Source of the DNA: NORP240 sp965222175
GTDB taxonomy: Bacteria; Pseudomonadota; Gammaproteobacteria; Pseudomonadales; Pseudohongiellaceae
Reading direction: 5' to 3'
Assembly (NCBI GenBank): GCA_965222175.1
Contig: OZ244938.1
Coordinates: forward strand, 2,728,001 to 2,792,000
DNA length: 64,000 bases
Positions 1-8,325 of the stretch are shown one piece after another. The notes under the pieces are model-generated. The model saw only the letters and a list, made by a program, of their open reading frames with translations. It searched no databases and had not been told where the DNA came from. Each line of letters begins with the position of its first letter. The stretch's first letter is position 1. The translations under genes and the position numbers were made by a program.

Positions 1-2
1 AC

Positions 3-470
3 CTGTTGTTGCAAGCCACGTACACTGATACTTACTCCTTCCAACTTGCCGAAGACGCGCCGGAGCGGGAAGCGGTAGGTAACCAGAACAATGACTTCGG
101 GGCAGTACCACCCATTCCGGAGATTCGCGCCAATCTGCGCGTAAACTGGACCTTGGGCCAACACAGCGTTAGCGCAACAACCCGTTACGTCGATGAACTG
201 GTGTTCGATGCCAACGAGTTCAGCTTCCAGCGTTTCTTCCCGGGAAGCGAATGGCAATCAACCGATGTCATTCGTGACTGGACCCAGATGGATATGTTCT
301 ACTCGTACCGGGACTTCGAAGCGCTCGGTGGCGTGTTGAACTTCACCCTCGGTGCCCGCAACGTCTTTGATCGCATGCCCCAGAAAACCGGCATGATCGC
401 TGGAGTCGTGGCCTCTCTACAGGATCCATTGGGTCGAGTGATCTATGCGAGAGTGAACTACAACTTCTGA
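3..470 (+). CDS. TonB-dependent receptor, C-terminal part (5' end outside window)
   Basis: Only the last ~156 codons are present; the frame is open to the left edge. The residues look like the final strands of an outer-membrane beta-barrel: alternating polar and aromatic strands such as VSATTRYVDEL and LNFTLGARNVFDRMPQKTG. The chain ends in the aromatic VNYNF, as expected of a barrel handed to the BAM machinery. The phrase GARNVFDRMP is typical of TonB-dependent receptors, which import siderophores, vitamins or glycans across the outer membrane. The plug domain and TonB box lie outside the window, so the substrate cannot be told. An intrinsic terminator follows 30 bp after the stop, so the gene ends its transcript. 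Confidence 0.85.
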   Translation: MLLQATYTDTYSFQLAEDAPEREAVGNQNNDFGAVPPIPEIRANLRVNWTLGQHSVSATTRYVDELVFDANEFSFQRFFPGSEWQSTDVIRDWTQMDMFYSYRDFEALGGVLNFTLGARNVFDRMPQKTGMIAGVVASLQDPLGRVIYARVNYNF

Positions 471-500
471 TCAGCGTCTGCAAGCAGCAGCTGTAAACTT

Positions 501-536
501 AAAAAGGATACCGGGATCATCCGGTATCCTTTTTTT
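501..536 (+). terminator. Rho-independent terminator after the TonB-dependent receptor
   Basis: A perfect stem AAGGATACCGG / CCGGTATCCTT with a 6-nt loop is flanked by an A run on the left and a T7 run on the right. It sits 30 bp after the receptor stop codon. The flanking A and T runs would let it work on both strands. Confidence 0.92.
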
Positions 537-834
537 GTTGCATCTTCCAGTGATGGACGTTGCCTCCGATAAACACTGTTGTGCTGTGATCCGAGTGGCC
601 TATCAAAGAAATTAAAAGTCGTTTCTGGCGACGGCATCCAGTGATACACGCAGAATTTCCTGCCCGCATATTGTAAGATTATTATAGCTTTCTTGCTGTC
701 CGTCCGCGGTTGGCCCAAGGACGATCTGAATAAAATCTTTTCCGGGGAACCTCTGATTCAAATCGGCAGGACTGTATAGACTTGGCAGTCATCTGCGCTC
801 ACAGGCTGGAGCGTATCGAAATGACAGATCAGAG

Positions 835-1572
835 CTAATCCCCGATTCCCTGAAAATACCTGGGAATACAGCGCAGTAGTTGCTCCTGAAGCGTTGCAGA
901 ATGATCGGCGTAATAAAAAAAACCCTCTGCAGCCATTCGGTCCATGGGCAAGGAAAATGTCCTTGCCGTATCAACTGCCTTGACGAGCGCAAGATACTTG
1001 GCCTGAGTCAATTGGCTGGCATACATTTTCACCACGTCGTACTTGCGTTCAGCAACTTCCGTTACATCCAGAAGGAGGTTTATTGGAGCCAGCGTGCTTA
1101 TCTCATAGGAGTAACAGTTAAATTCGATCTCGTCTACCCTGTTCGCACTTTGCCATGCAAGTTCGGCGGTTACACGATGATCCGGGTGATATTCCATGGG
1201 CGTGGGAAAGAAAATACTTGCAGGCCTGATCTGTCTTAGTAATTCTGTGGTTTTGTTCAGCAGGCCCTCGGTCAGTGCGAGCTCTCTATCCGGCTCGGCA
1301 AAGAAATGCGTGCTATGCACGCCCAGAACTGACGAAGCATCTTTGGCCTCCTTGACCCGCCGCCTGATCAGTTCTTCGCGATCACCATCTCCTCCCTGGG
1401 CGCCATCTGTCACGAATACGACATGAGTTTCTATAGCGCTTTTTTCAGCCAATAGCAATGAACCGCCCATTCCAAATGTTTCGTCATCAGGGTGGGGGGC
1501 GAATACGAGCCAGGGCCCTGGTGGAAGCTCGGAAGTGAAGTATGGAAGTAAACTGCTTTCTTCAAGAATCAT
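835..1572 (-). CDS. PIG-L/LmbE family N-acetyl-sugar deacetylase
   Basis: 245 aa, a full-length PIG-L domain protein. This family removes acetyl groups from GlcNAc-type sugars or related amides with a metal ion. The zinc-binding motif PHPDDE lies at residues 26-31, followed by GMGGSLLL; a second histidine motif, YHPDHR, lies near residue 128. There is no signal peptide, so it is probably cytoplasmic. It is oriented like the GNAT-type gene upstream, with a family A repeat between them. In other bacteria PIG-L and GNAT proteins often sit together in polysaccharide or glycoconjugate loci, but the exact substrate here is unknown. Confidence 0.88.
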   Translation of the reverse strand: MILEESSLLPYFTSELPPGPWLVFAPHPDDETFGMGGSLLLAEKSAIETHVVFVTDGAQGGDGDREELIRRRVKEAKDASSVLGVHSTHFFAEPDRELALTEGLLNKTTELLRQIRPASIFFPTPMEYHPDHRVTAELAWQSANRVDEIEFNCYSYEISTLAPINLLLDVTEVAERKYDVVKMYASQLTQAKYLALVKAVDTARTFSLPMDRMAAEGFFYYADHSATLQEQLLRCIPRYFQGIGD

Positions 1573-1603
1573 AGCATTTCCTTGCGAATGCCAATGGACT
1601 TAG

Positions 1604-1816
1604 GGCACCTCTAACTAATTATAGAAGTGCTCTGTGGTAGTCTGTCATGAGCCATCGCAGTGGTCCCCGACAGGTGCTGCCTGAAGGGGCTTCCAGACGG
1701 CGAACCCACTGCCTGCATTGCCTCGCCTTGACAGGCCGACGGATGGCAACGGTAAGGCGCCTCGTCAGTGAACTCGCCTGATAGCCAAGATATTTCCATA
1801 TTTAATCAGAGGATCC
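1604..1816 (-). repeat. Family A inverted-repeat element (MITE-like), copy 1
   Basis: 213-bp element between the PIG-L and GNAT genes. Read on the minus strand it matches the copy at 33944-34207 along its length, including GGCGAGTTCACTGACGAGGC, the CCTGTCAAGGCGAG block and the CACAGAGCACTTC block near the far end. The ends are decayed versions of GGAACCTCTGATCAATTATG. The flanking tetranucleotides TTAG and ATAG differ, so any target duplication has decayed. Confidence 0.8.
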
Positions 1817-1831
1817 ATAGATAAGGCGCTA

Positions 1832-2800
1832 CTAGAGAAAATCGCTGTCGCCACACATAAAGAACCACTTGTCCCGAACATCTTCGGCACGCAACCCAGG
1901 ACTGTATACACCCAGCGGCAACCTGAGCGGCTCATCGTCTGTAAGTGGAGCTGTGCTTTCTACTAATGGGTAATCAATATCAGTAAGCCAGCCATAAAGT
2001 TTTCCGGCTCCGACGGAGAAAGCACGGTGTCGAGCGAAGTTCACCAGCTTACCGAATTGTTCTGCCCGGGCAACAATATCGACCAGCAATAGATCTTTTT
2101 CTGTTTTTCTGGTTACCAACAGACCCAACAGCCTCGAACTGTCTGGGTTGAATACAAGGTCAAATTTGTAATCAAGCGTAGGGTTCTCGTGGAACCTTTG
2201 CTTGATATAATTAAAGTCTCTGACACCAATCGCCCGATTGGAAAATTCATCGGCCATCTGCAGCCATAGTTTATCAATCAGTTGTTGGTGTCGCGAATCT
2301 GAAAAATCAAGTTTTTCCGCTCGGCAATTGGATCCTGGCTCAGGCCTCCATTTCAACTGAAGCATGGTACCAACCTCAGCATACAGATCTAATCGTTCCG
2401 CCAGTCGCATAGCGCGTTCATTGGGAAATCCGTAAGTAAGAAGGTAAGGCAGGCCTTCACCTACCCACTTTCCAAGAAAGGCAGTGACCGACAAATAGAA
2501 AGGCCCTTTCCTCGTCAATACCCCGCGCCTCCCCGGTTCTACCATCGAATCACCACATTGAATGGCCACAAGGGGGTGCCCGTCAAATATCACTCTGCGC
2601 TCGGTGCCGCCAAAAAAGGCGACAACATCTTGATCCTCCAGTACTACCACTCCATGGCCTCTGCCCTTTCCGTACTTCCAATGCCAATGAGCCGGAGACA
2701 GTTCTTTGCCGAATACTTTTCTGAAGAGAGCCCGAATTCCGTCTAAATGTCGGGACTGAACTGATACAACTTTCCAGGTTTCTGCATTTGAGGTTGTCAT
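1832..2800 (-). CDS. GNAT-superfamily acyltransferase-like protein
   Basis: 322 aa from the ATG at 2800; an in-frame GTG at 2824 would add 8 residues. Neither has a clear Shine-Dalgarno sequence. The N-terminal half has a GNAT-like layout: a first helix (HLDGIRALFRKVFG), acidic and aromatic strands ending in VAFFGGTERRVIF, then GDSMVEPGRRGVLTRKGPFY, where a basic/glycine turn resembles an acyl-CoA pyrophosphate loop. LTYGFPNERAMRLAERLDL matches the helix common in GNAT proteins of polysaccharide loci. The C-terminal half looks like a second, degenerate GNAT fold. There is no signal peptide. It probably acts with the downstream PIG-L deacetylase, but the substrate is unknown and the assignment rests on fold-like patterns only. 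Confidence 0.6.
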   Translation of the reverse strand: MTTSNAETWKVVSVQSRHLDGIRALFRKVFGKELSPAHWHWKYGKGRGHGVVVLEDQDVVAFFGGTERRVIFDGHPLVAIQCGDSMVEPGRRGVLTRKGPFYLSVTAFLGKWVGEGLPYLLTYGFPNERAMRLAERLDLYAEVGTMLQLKWRPEPGSNCRAEKLDFSDSRHQQLIDKLWLQMADEFSNRAIGVRDFNYIKQRFHENPTLDYKFDLVFNPDSSRLLGLLVTRKTEKDLLLVDIVARAEQFGKLVNFARHRAFSVGAGKLYGWLTDIDYPLVESTAPLTDDEPLRLPLGVYSPGLRAEDVRDKWFFMCGDSDFL

Positions 2801-3075
2801 TGCATCGCTATTTGTTGAAAGCACAGGTCGATTTTCTGAATCATTGAGTTATACGAGCCACAAGGATATTCAATTGACGAGCAGTAACAGTCAATACTCC
2901 GCGGGCGAGAAAGCGCCGTTGAAAAAAGGGGTAAAAGGTAGTCGTTGAGGTCGATTTTGTCCAGTAGCAACAGGCGTAAATCCGATCTACTACGATCCGA
3001 GCTCTGATAAGACTTTTAAATAACCTACAAAAGGAGTAATTTGCTAATACGTGCACTTGATAATAAGGAGGGTTT

Positions 3076-4167
3076 ATGAAAAATCCCATTCTACTGCTTT
3101 GCCGGGCATTACAATGCACGGGCCCCGACAGATCAATCCCCACAAAGAAGATTCAGACATTGTCCTGTCTACGTCCATTTACTAAAGTCGTCCTGGTATT
3201 AGCCATCATTTCCGGGGATTTGGTCTTGGCCCAATCAACGGATTTCCCCCGAACTGAATATGGCCATCCGGATTTTCAGGGTACCTATACATTCAGAACC
3301 ATAACGCCACTTGAGCGCCCACCTGAGCTGGCCGATCGCGCTGTTTTAACACCTGAAGAGGCCGAAGAATGGGAGGCATACGAAAACCGTCGACAGAATA
3401 GAGATCTTATAATAGATTCCGTCGGTGGCGCTGGATACCCACCTGGCGTGATTTCATACAACGAATTCTGGTACGAACGCGGCAGCGATACGGTGGCCGA
3501 CCGGCGAACATCATTGATTTATGATCCGCCAAACGGCCGACTGCCGCCCATGAACAGTGCCGGACGTGAAAGAAACGCCATTATCACCGAGATGCGCCGA
3601 GCCAGTGCTGGCCCGGAAGCCAGGACACTCAATGACCGTTGTATCGTCAATGCACGGACAGGCCCACCGATGGTTTCCGGTTCATACAATAATAATATGC
3701 AATTGGTACAGACTAAAGATCACGTTGTGATCCTTAGCGAGATGATCCATGCGGCCCGTATCATCCCGTTTGCAGACGAACACTCTATAAGGCAACCCCA
3801 GTGGGAGGGCGATTCAATCGCTCGTTGGGAAGGCGATACACTGGTAATCGATACCAGGGGCGGTTTTTATTACTGGTATGGCTGGCGCAATACGTCCCCT
3901 TCGCTTCATGTCGAGGAACGTTTTACACGGATAGATGAAAATACTTTGGACTACGACTTTACCGTTGAAGACCCGCAAACCTGGGATCGCAGCTGGTCTG
4001 CAAGGCTCCCCATGCGCGCAATTACTGATCCCATTTATGAATATGCCTGCCACGAAGGTAACCACGGACTGACGGGGATTCTGGCAGGATGGCGCCGCTA
4101 CGATGTTGAGGGCTTGAATGACGATGGCACACCCGCTTCTGCACTGGGCGATGAAGATGATAATTGA
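3076..4167 (+). CDS. Conserved exported protein of unknown function
   Basis: 363 aa. The start is fixed by a strong Shine-Dalgarno sequence, AGGAGGG, 5 bp upstream. Residues 33-52 (FTKVVLVLAIISGDLVLAQS) form a hydrophobic export segment ending in an AQ cleavage-like site, preceded by a long n-region. The mature part opens with the phrase HPDFQGTYTFRTITPLERP, followed by LTPEEAEEWEAYENRRQNR, a tryptophan/aspartate-rich middle (WEGDSIARWEGDTLVIDT) and a final CHEGNHGLTGILAGWR. I recognise this arrangement from uncharacterised exported proteins that are common in marine gammaproteobacteria and acidobacteria. No enzyme motif is evident and I propose no function. No obvious operon partner is present. 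Confidence 0.8.
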   Translation: MKNPILLLCRALQCTGPDRSIPTKKIQTLSCLRPFTKVVLVLAIISGDLVLAQSTDFPRTEYGHPDFQGTYTFRTITPLERPPELADRAVLTPEEAEEWEAYENRRQNRDLIIDSVGGAGYPPGVISYNEFWYERGSDTVADRRTSLIYDPPNGRLPPMNSAGRERNAIITEMRRASAGPEARTLNDRCIVNARTGPPMVSGSYNNNMQLVQTKDHVVILSEMIHAARIIPFADEHSIRQPQWEGDSIARWEGDTLVIDTRGGFYYWYGWRNTSPSLHVEERFTRIDENTLDYDFTVEDPQTWDRSWSARLPMRAITDPIYEYACHEGNHGLTGILAGWRRYDVEGLNDDGTPASALGDEDDN

Positions 4168-4255
4168 TTGGCTGAATTCAATAACGCGCAGCCAGAGCTC
4201 TGTGCAGAACATTCATCCCAAGCCCCTTTTATGTCGATTGCAGCGTGCGCAATTT

Positions 4256-4638
4256 CGCATCCAAACAAGAAGGGCCAACCCAAACGGGTGAGTCCTTTCT
4301 GTTTAAGGGTGAGGCTTTTGCGCCCCCGCAAAAGCCGAATCACAATGTCGCGCTGCTTAGCAGGACGCACATTACGGCATCCTCTCACTCAATGGCTGTA
4401 GCACATAAACATTCGGTACATCTCCACACCGGGTCGACAACCATTCCCCGTTATTAATCGAAGCCCGGGATGCCTGAAAGCCGCGCAGCGGCGCAGACGT
4501 CGAGCAACGCGAGACGCCCGCAGGGTGAGGCTTTTGCGCCCCCGCAAAAGCCGAATCACAATGTCGCGCTGCTTGGCAGCGCGCACATTACGGCATCCTC
4601 TCACTCAATGGCTGTAGCACATAAACATTCGGTACATC
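4256..4638. repeat. 216-bp tandem repeat behind the rRNA operon, left part
   Basis: Unit 1 spans 4309-4524 and unit 2 begins at 4525; both start GTGAGGCTTTTGCGCCCCCG. Unit 2 is cut at 4638 by the IS66 element and resumes at 8326. Each unit holds two perfect hairpins: GGCTTTTGCG-CCCC-CGCAAAAGCC, and GCGCTGCTTGGCAGCGC (the latter mutated in unit 1). Left of unit 1, 4256-4306 is a decayed copy of the rRNA terminator at 8497-8548. The array lies downstream of the 5S gene in the direction of rRNA transcription. Confidence 0.9.
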
Positions 4639-6243
4639 GTAAGCGGCCGGCGAACCCACCTTGTTATTCCGGTTGCCAGTTGTGTGGCAACAGGTCATTA
4701 ATGCGACTGGCCTTCTGAGTCGGTAGCCTGGCCAGCACATCTCTGAGATAGGCATAGGGATCAAGCCCATTCATGCGAGCTGACTGTATCAGACTCATCA
4801 CAGCAGCCGCGCGCTGACCGCTGCGCAGCGATCCGGCGAACAGCCAGTTGGAACGACCTAACGCCCATGGGCGGATCTGATTCTCGACCCAGTTGTTGTC
4901 GATAGGCACCGCGCCATCTTCCAGGTAGCGAGTCAACGCGCGCCAGCGCTTCAGACTGTAATCGATAGCTCTGGCTATGGCCGAACCCTCCGGCACCTTT
5001 TGCCGCTGCGCCAGCAGCAAGGTATGGAAGGTATCCAGAAGTGGCCCAGCTCGTTGCTGCCTTAATCGATACCGTTGCTCGTCATCCAGATCCTTAGCTT
5101 GGCGTTCTATGTCGTAAAGCTGACCGATGGTCTCCAGCGCACTGGCCGCCAGGGTGCTCTTGTTGGCAGCGTGCAGCTCAAAGAACTTGCGCCGGGCATG
5201 GGCCATACAACCGATCTCGGTGATACCCTGACCGAAGCCGGCTTTGTAGCCGCTGTAGTCGTCACAGACCAGTTTGCCCTGCCAGTCGCCCAGGAAGGCC
5301 CGGGCATGTTCCCCGGCACGGCTGGGCGCAAAGTCATAGACCACTGCCCGGGTCTGGGCATTGTGCGTTGTGCAGTAGGCCCAGATATAGGCGCGGTGGG
5401 TTTTCTTCTTGCCCGGCGACAGCATCGGCACCGGCGTCTCGTCTGCATGAACCACTGGGTGGCTCAGGATGGTCTCGCGTAAGGCATCAGCCAGGGGCTG
5501 CAACGCCACACCGCAGCGGCCTACCCATTCGGCCAGCGTGGAACGGGGAATGGCCAGCCCGGCTCGCTCAAAGATCTTTTCCTGACGGTACAGCGGCAGG
5601 TGATCGGCGTACTTGGCCACCAGCACCTGAGCCAGCAGGCCGGTAGTGGGCAGCCCTTTGTCGATTACGTGCGCAGGTACCGGGGCCTGAACCAGCGTTT
5701 CGCAGTCTTTACACACCCATTTGCCACGGACGTGCCGCTCAACGGTAAACTCGCCGGGGGTATAGTCCAGCTTCTCACTGACGTCCTCGCCAATCCGCTG
5801 GAGCTGACAGCCACACTGGCACCGGGTGTTGTCCGGCTCGTGCTCGATTAGCCGGCGTGGCAACTCCGGTGGCAGAGCCACACGTTTGGGTTGCTGTTTC
5901 GGTTCAGGCTGCGTGGGATGGATCTTCGCCGCTTCCAGTTCCGCCTCGATGCCACCCAGGTCGGCATCGACAATGTCTTCAAGTAGAGTGCGTTGCAGAA
6001 CGTTCAGTTTTTCACTGTGCTTGCCAAAGCGGTGGCGTTTGAGCAACGCCATCTCGTGAGTCAGTTTTGCATTGAGTGTTTCGAGAAAGTGATTACGCTG
6101 GCTGAGGCGATCGTAGTGTTCGGTACGATGTTGCAGTATCTCCTGCTGCTGTTTCAGCGCATTCTCTTGCTCGGCGAGGCGTGATAGCAACGAGGCGGCA
6201 AGGGCTCGTAATTGGTCGGGTTCTACCCCGTTTCCACGGACGG

Positions 6244-7047
6244 TTATAAAACGTCTGAAAACTCCTGATCACTCTTCGCAATTCTTCGTCGCATCCGAGG
6301 ATTGTGGAAGCGTTCAATGTAATTAAATAAGTCGGCTTTGGCCATATCCAATGTGCGGTATTTTTGGTGGTTCACCCGATCTCGCTTTAGCAACCCAAAG
6401 AACCCCTCGCAAGCCGCGTTGTCGCCACAGTGACCAACAGCACTCATTGAACAGATCAATGTGTTGCTCTTTAGAAATTTCTGATAGTCGCTGCTACGAA
6501 ACTGACCGCCGCGATCGGAATGCAGTATGACGGACCATCCGCCTTGGCGCTGCCAGATAGCCATCTCTACAGCCCGAATTACCATCTGACGATCCTGGCG
6601 GTGATGCATCGACCAGCCGACTACCAGCTTGCTGAACAAGTCAAGGACAACACATAAAAACAGCTTGCCCTCGTTAGTCAGAATCTCGGTAATATCGGTT
6701 ACCCACTTGGTCTCCGGCTCCAGTGCGGTGAAATCACGCTCAAGCAGGTTTTCAACACCAGGAGGCGGCAGGCCCGGCTTACCTCGCTGCCCCCTATTTT
6801 TCTTGCGGGGCCAGCCCTGCAGGCCATCAGCCGCCATCAGGCGGGCTACACGATTCTTGCTGGCCGTTTCACCCTCTTCTGTGAGGTCCTCGTGCATGCG
6901 TGGCGCTCCTATCGCACCTTGGCTGTCGGCATGAATCTCACGAATTCGGCCTAACAATCGATCGTTCTCAACCTGCCTGGCACTGATAGGGCGACTCTCC
7001 CAGTCGTAATAGCCACTTGCCGACACCTTAAGGCAACGACACATCAT
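6244..7047 (-). CDS. IS3-family transposase OrfB (catalytic part)
   Basis: 267 aa counted from the ATG at 7047, but the frame is open further upstream and encodes KGVDLRYQAIQRCRAEFPVR. OrfB is therefore most likely made only as a fusion with OrfA by a -1 frameshift. The catalytic DDE residues are visible in KWVTDITEI (first Asp), LHSDRGGQFRS (second Asp) and ACEGFFGLLKRD (Glu). An HTH_21-like segment (RIREIHADSQGAIGAPRMH) precedes the rve core. The reading frame is undamaged, so the element may still be active. Confidence 0.93.
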   Translation of the reverse strand: MMCRCLKVSASGYYDWESRPISARQVENDRLLGRIREIHADSQGAIGAPRMHEDLTEEGETASKNRVARLMAADGLQGWPRKKNRGQRGKPGLPPPGVENLLERDFTALEPETKWVTDITEILTNEGKLFLCVVLDLFSKLVVGWSMHHRQDRQMVIRAVEMAIWQRQGGWSVILHSDRGGQFRSSDYQKFLKSNTLICSMSAVGHCGDNAACEGFFGLLKRDRVNHQKYRTLDMAKADLFNYIERFHNPRMRRRIAKSDQEFSDVL

Positions 7048-7091
7048 ACGAACCGGGAATTCTGCGCGACAACGTTGAATCGCCTGGTACC

Positions 7092-7379
7092 TCAGGTCGA
7101 CTCCTTTGCAAAGAACGTTGCCGCTTCGCGTAAAAAATCCCGCTCCTTCTTCACCCGGGCCAACTCTCGTTTGAGCCGAGCCATTTCCTCATCCCTGGGC
7201 TTGCCGGAACCACCGAAGGCCTGCTGCCCCTGAGCATCGGCTTCCCGTTTCCAGCGCGCCAGCAAGGTAGAACCAATACCCAATTCTCGGGCTACCTGAG
7301 CGCAACTGACTCCCGGCTGGCGGGCCTGTTCCACTGCACCTTGCTTAAACTCGGGACTGTACTTTCTTCGCTTGGACAT
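7092..7379 (-). CDS. IS3-family transposase OrfA (helix-turn-helix part)
   Basis: 95 aa from the ATG at 7379, which has AAGGAG 7 bp upstream; a GTG two codons earlier is the alternative. It opens with the family phrase SKRRKYSPEFKQGAVEQAR and an HTH (VSCAQVARELGIGSTLLARW), then a leucine-zipper helix (MARLKRELARVKKERDFL). A slippery heptamer T TTT TTA lies at 7131-7137 in frame. Slipping back one base there opens directly into OrfB, giving the full-length OrfAB transposase. Confidence 0.93.
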   Translation of the reverse strand: MSKRRKYSPEFKQGAVEQARQPGVSCAQVARELGIGSTLLARWKREADAQGQQAFGGSGKPRDEEMARLKRELARVKKERDFLREAATFFAKEST

Positions 7380-7534
7380 AAACACTCCTTTTACCTATTA
7401 TGAGGCTTTTTTGAAGTGTCCGTAAAATCGGGGTAGAACCCGTCTGCATCAAGCTGGCTGACGTCAGGCTGTGACATAGGCACAGTATGCCACTAATGCT
7501 CTGTCGGCGCGACCTCATCGTGCGGCCAGTTGGT

Positions 7535-7870
7535 CTACAAAGCGCGGATAACACCTGCTTCACCCAGGCTCTGCCAGGGCAGCCCCTGAACCAGCGCCTG
7601 AAGCTTTTCTTCATCAACAACATGGTGCTTGCCACGCCAGGGCTCAGCCCAGTGGAACTTGCCGCGGTTGAGGCGTCTGGCACACAGCCACAGTCCCAAT
7701 CCATCGTGCACCAGAATCTTTATCCGGTTGGCACGCTTGTTGGTAAAAGCATAAGCACAGTGTGGTCTGGCGCTACCGAACACCTGAACCACCCTGGCCA
7801 GGGCTTTGTCCGGCCCGGCACGCATATCCAGCGGTTCGGTGGCCAGCCAAATCTCGTCAACTCGGATCAC
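7535..7870 (-). CDS. tnpB: IS66 family accessory protein TnpB
   Basis: 111 aa, normal length for IS66 Orf2/TnpB, which is required for transposition but whose biochemical role is not settled. Recognised by the opening MIRVDEIWLATEPLDMRAG, the middle AYAFTNKRANRIKILVHD and GLWLCARRLNRGKFHW. Its start overlaps the end of tnpA by 4 nt (ATGA), so the two are translationally coupled. The tnpC start follows 57 bp after its stop. Confidence 0.95.
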   Translation of the reverse strand: MIRVDEIWLATEPLDMRAGPDKALARVVQVFGSARPHCAYAFTNKRANRIKILVHDGLGLWLCARRLNRGKFHWAEPWRGKHHVVDEEKLQALVQGLPWQSLGEAGVIRAL

Positions 7871-8238
7871 TGCAGCAGTTCACGTAGCAGTGCCAGACAA
7901 CGATCCGACTGAGAGACTGGCCAGCTCACTTTGATCGATTGTTGACGGAAGGGAATCTCCAGGTGGACACGCTCGTCCGCTCCATTACTTGGACTGGGCC
8001 GTGGTGCTTGCGCAGTGTTGACCGGTAGTGCTACAAAAGCTGGCGTGACTGCTGGTAACGTATTCGTCCTGGCCTGACGAATCCACTTGTGGACCAGGTT
8101 GGCATTAAGGTCGTGTTCCCTGGCGATTCTCGCAACAGACGCACCGGGTTCTTTGCAAGCCGCTACAATCTTGTGTTTGAAATCCGGGGAAAACCTTCGA
8201 CGCCTAACAGGTGTAGCGAATACGCTTAGCTCATTCAT
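7867..8238 (-). CDS. tnpA: IS66 family accessory protein TnpA (HTH)
   Basis: 123 aa from the ATG at 8238; a GTG at 8250 is an alternative. It contains an IS3/IS66-type helix-turn-helix: FSPDFKHKIVAACKEPGASV then ARIAREHDLNANLVHKWIRQ. A proline/alanine linker and a C-terminal segment ending in DRCLALLRELLQ follow. A 10-bp inverted repeat, TAGTGTCCAC / GTGGACACTA, surrounds the start region at about 8240-8269 and may limit read-in translation or act as an operator; this is inference. Confidence 0.93.
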   Translation of the reverse strand: MNELSVFATPVRRRRFSPDFKHKIVAACKEPGASVARIAREHDLNANLVHKWIRQARTNTLPAVTPAFVALPVNTAQAPRPSPSNGADERVHLEIPFRQQSIKVSWPVSQSDRCLALLRELLQ

Positions 8239-8325
8239 GATAGTGTCCACTTAAAAATAGGTGGACACTATCGGCTGATCAAACTGAGCTAGCAAGGTGG
8301 GTTCGCCGGCCGCTTACGGTACATC

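Larger units (their letters stand above)
6218..7441 (-). mobile_element. IS3-family insertion sequence nested in IS66 tnpC
   Basis: 1224 bp. The ends read GGGTTCTACCCCG at the left and the complement of GGGTTCTACCCCGATTTTAC at the right. A perfect 3-bp duplication GTC lies at 6215-6217 and 7442-7444, the size usual for IS3. It carries orfA and orfB in different frames. The insertion is clean, with no sign of decay. Confidence 0.96.
4664..7477 (-). pseudogene. tnpC: IS66 transposase TnpC, split by the nested IS3 element
   Basis: The DDE transposase of IS66. The original start is the ATG at 7477. Twelve codons (MSQPDVSQLDAD) precede the IS3 insertion, and the frame resumes at 6214 with QLRALAASLLSRLAEQE. 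Removing the insertion and one GTC duplication joins the two parts in frame to give 528 aa, a normal length. The downstream part keeps the N-terminal coiled coil, a CQCGCQL zinc-finger-like motif, and the catalytic core with VVHADETPVPML, VCDDYSGYKAGF and a late DNNWVENQIRPWALGR. Because only codons 1-12 are separated, an internal start (for example MLSRLAEQEN at 6190) could still yield a nearly complete protein; whether that is active is unknown. Confidence 0.93.
4639..8317 (-). mobile_element. IS66-family insertion sequence, interrupted by an IS3-family element
   Basis: The terminal inverted repeats begin GTAAGCGGCCGGCGAACCCA at the left and end with its complement at the right. They are flanked by a perfect 8-bp duplication, GGTACATC, at 4631-4638 and 8318-8325; 8 bp is the usual IS66 target duplication. 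It carries the standard tnpA, tnpB and tnpC genes on the minus strand. Without the nested 1224-bp element and its 3-bp duplication it would be 2452 bp, a normal IS66 size. It inserted into the second unit of the 216-bp repeat. Confidence 0.96.

Noticed and set aside
458..718. 86-aa open frame on the minus strand after the receptor
   Set aside because: It overlaps the receptor stop and the terminator hairpin and has no recognisable composition; probably not a gene.
743..760. GGGAACCTCTGATTCAA as another family A copy
   Set aside because: Only one end of about 14 bp matches and no partner end is found within 300 bp; it may be chance.
4660..8320. A TnpC internal restart as a functional IS66 transposase
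   Set aside because: The frame after the IS3 insertion lacks only 20 residues and could start at 6190, but there is no visible Shine-Dalgarno sequence; kept as a pseudogene.
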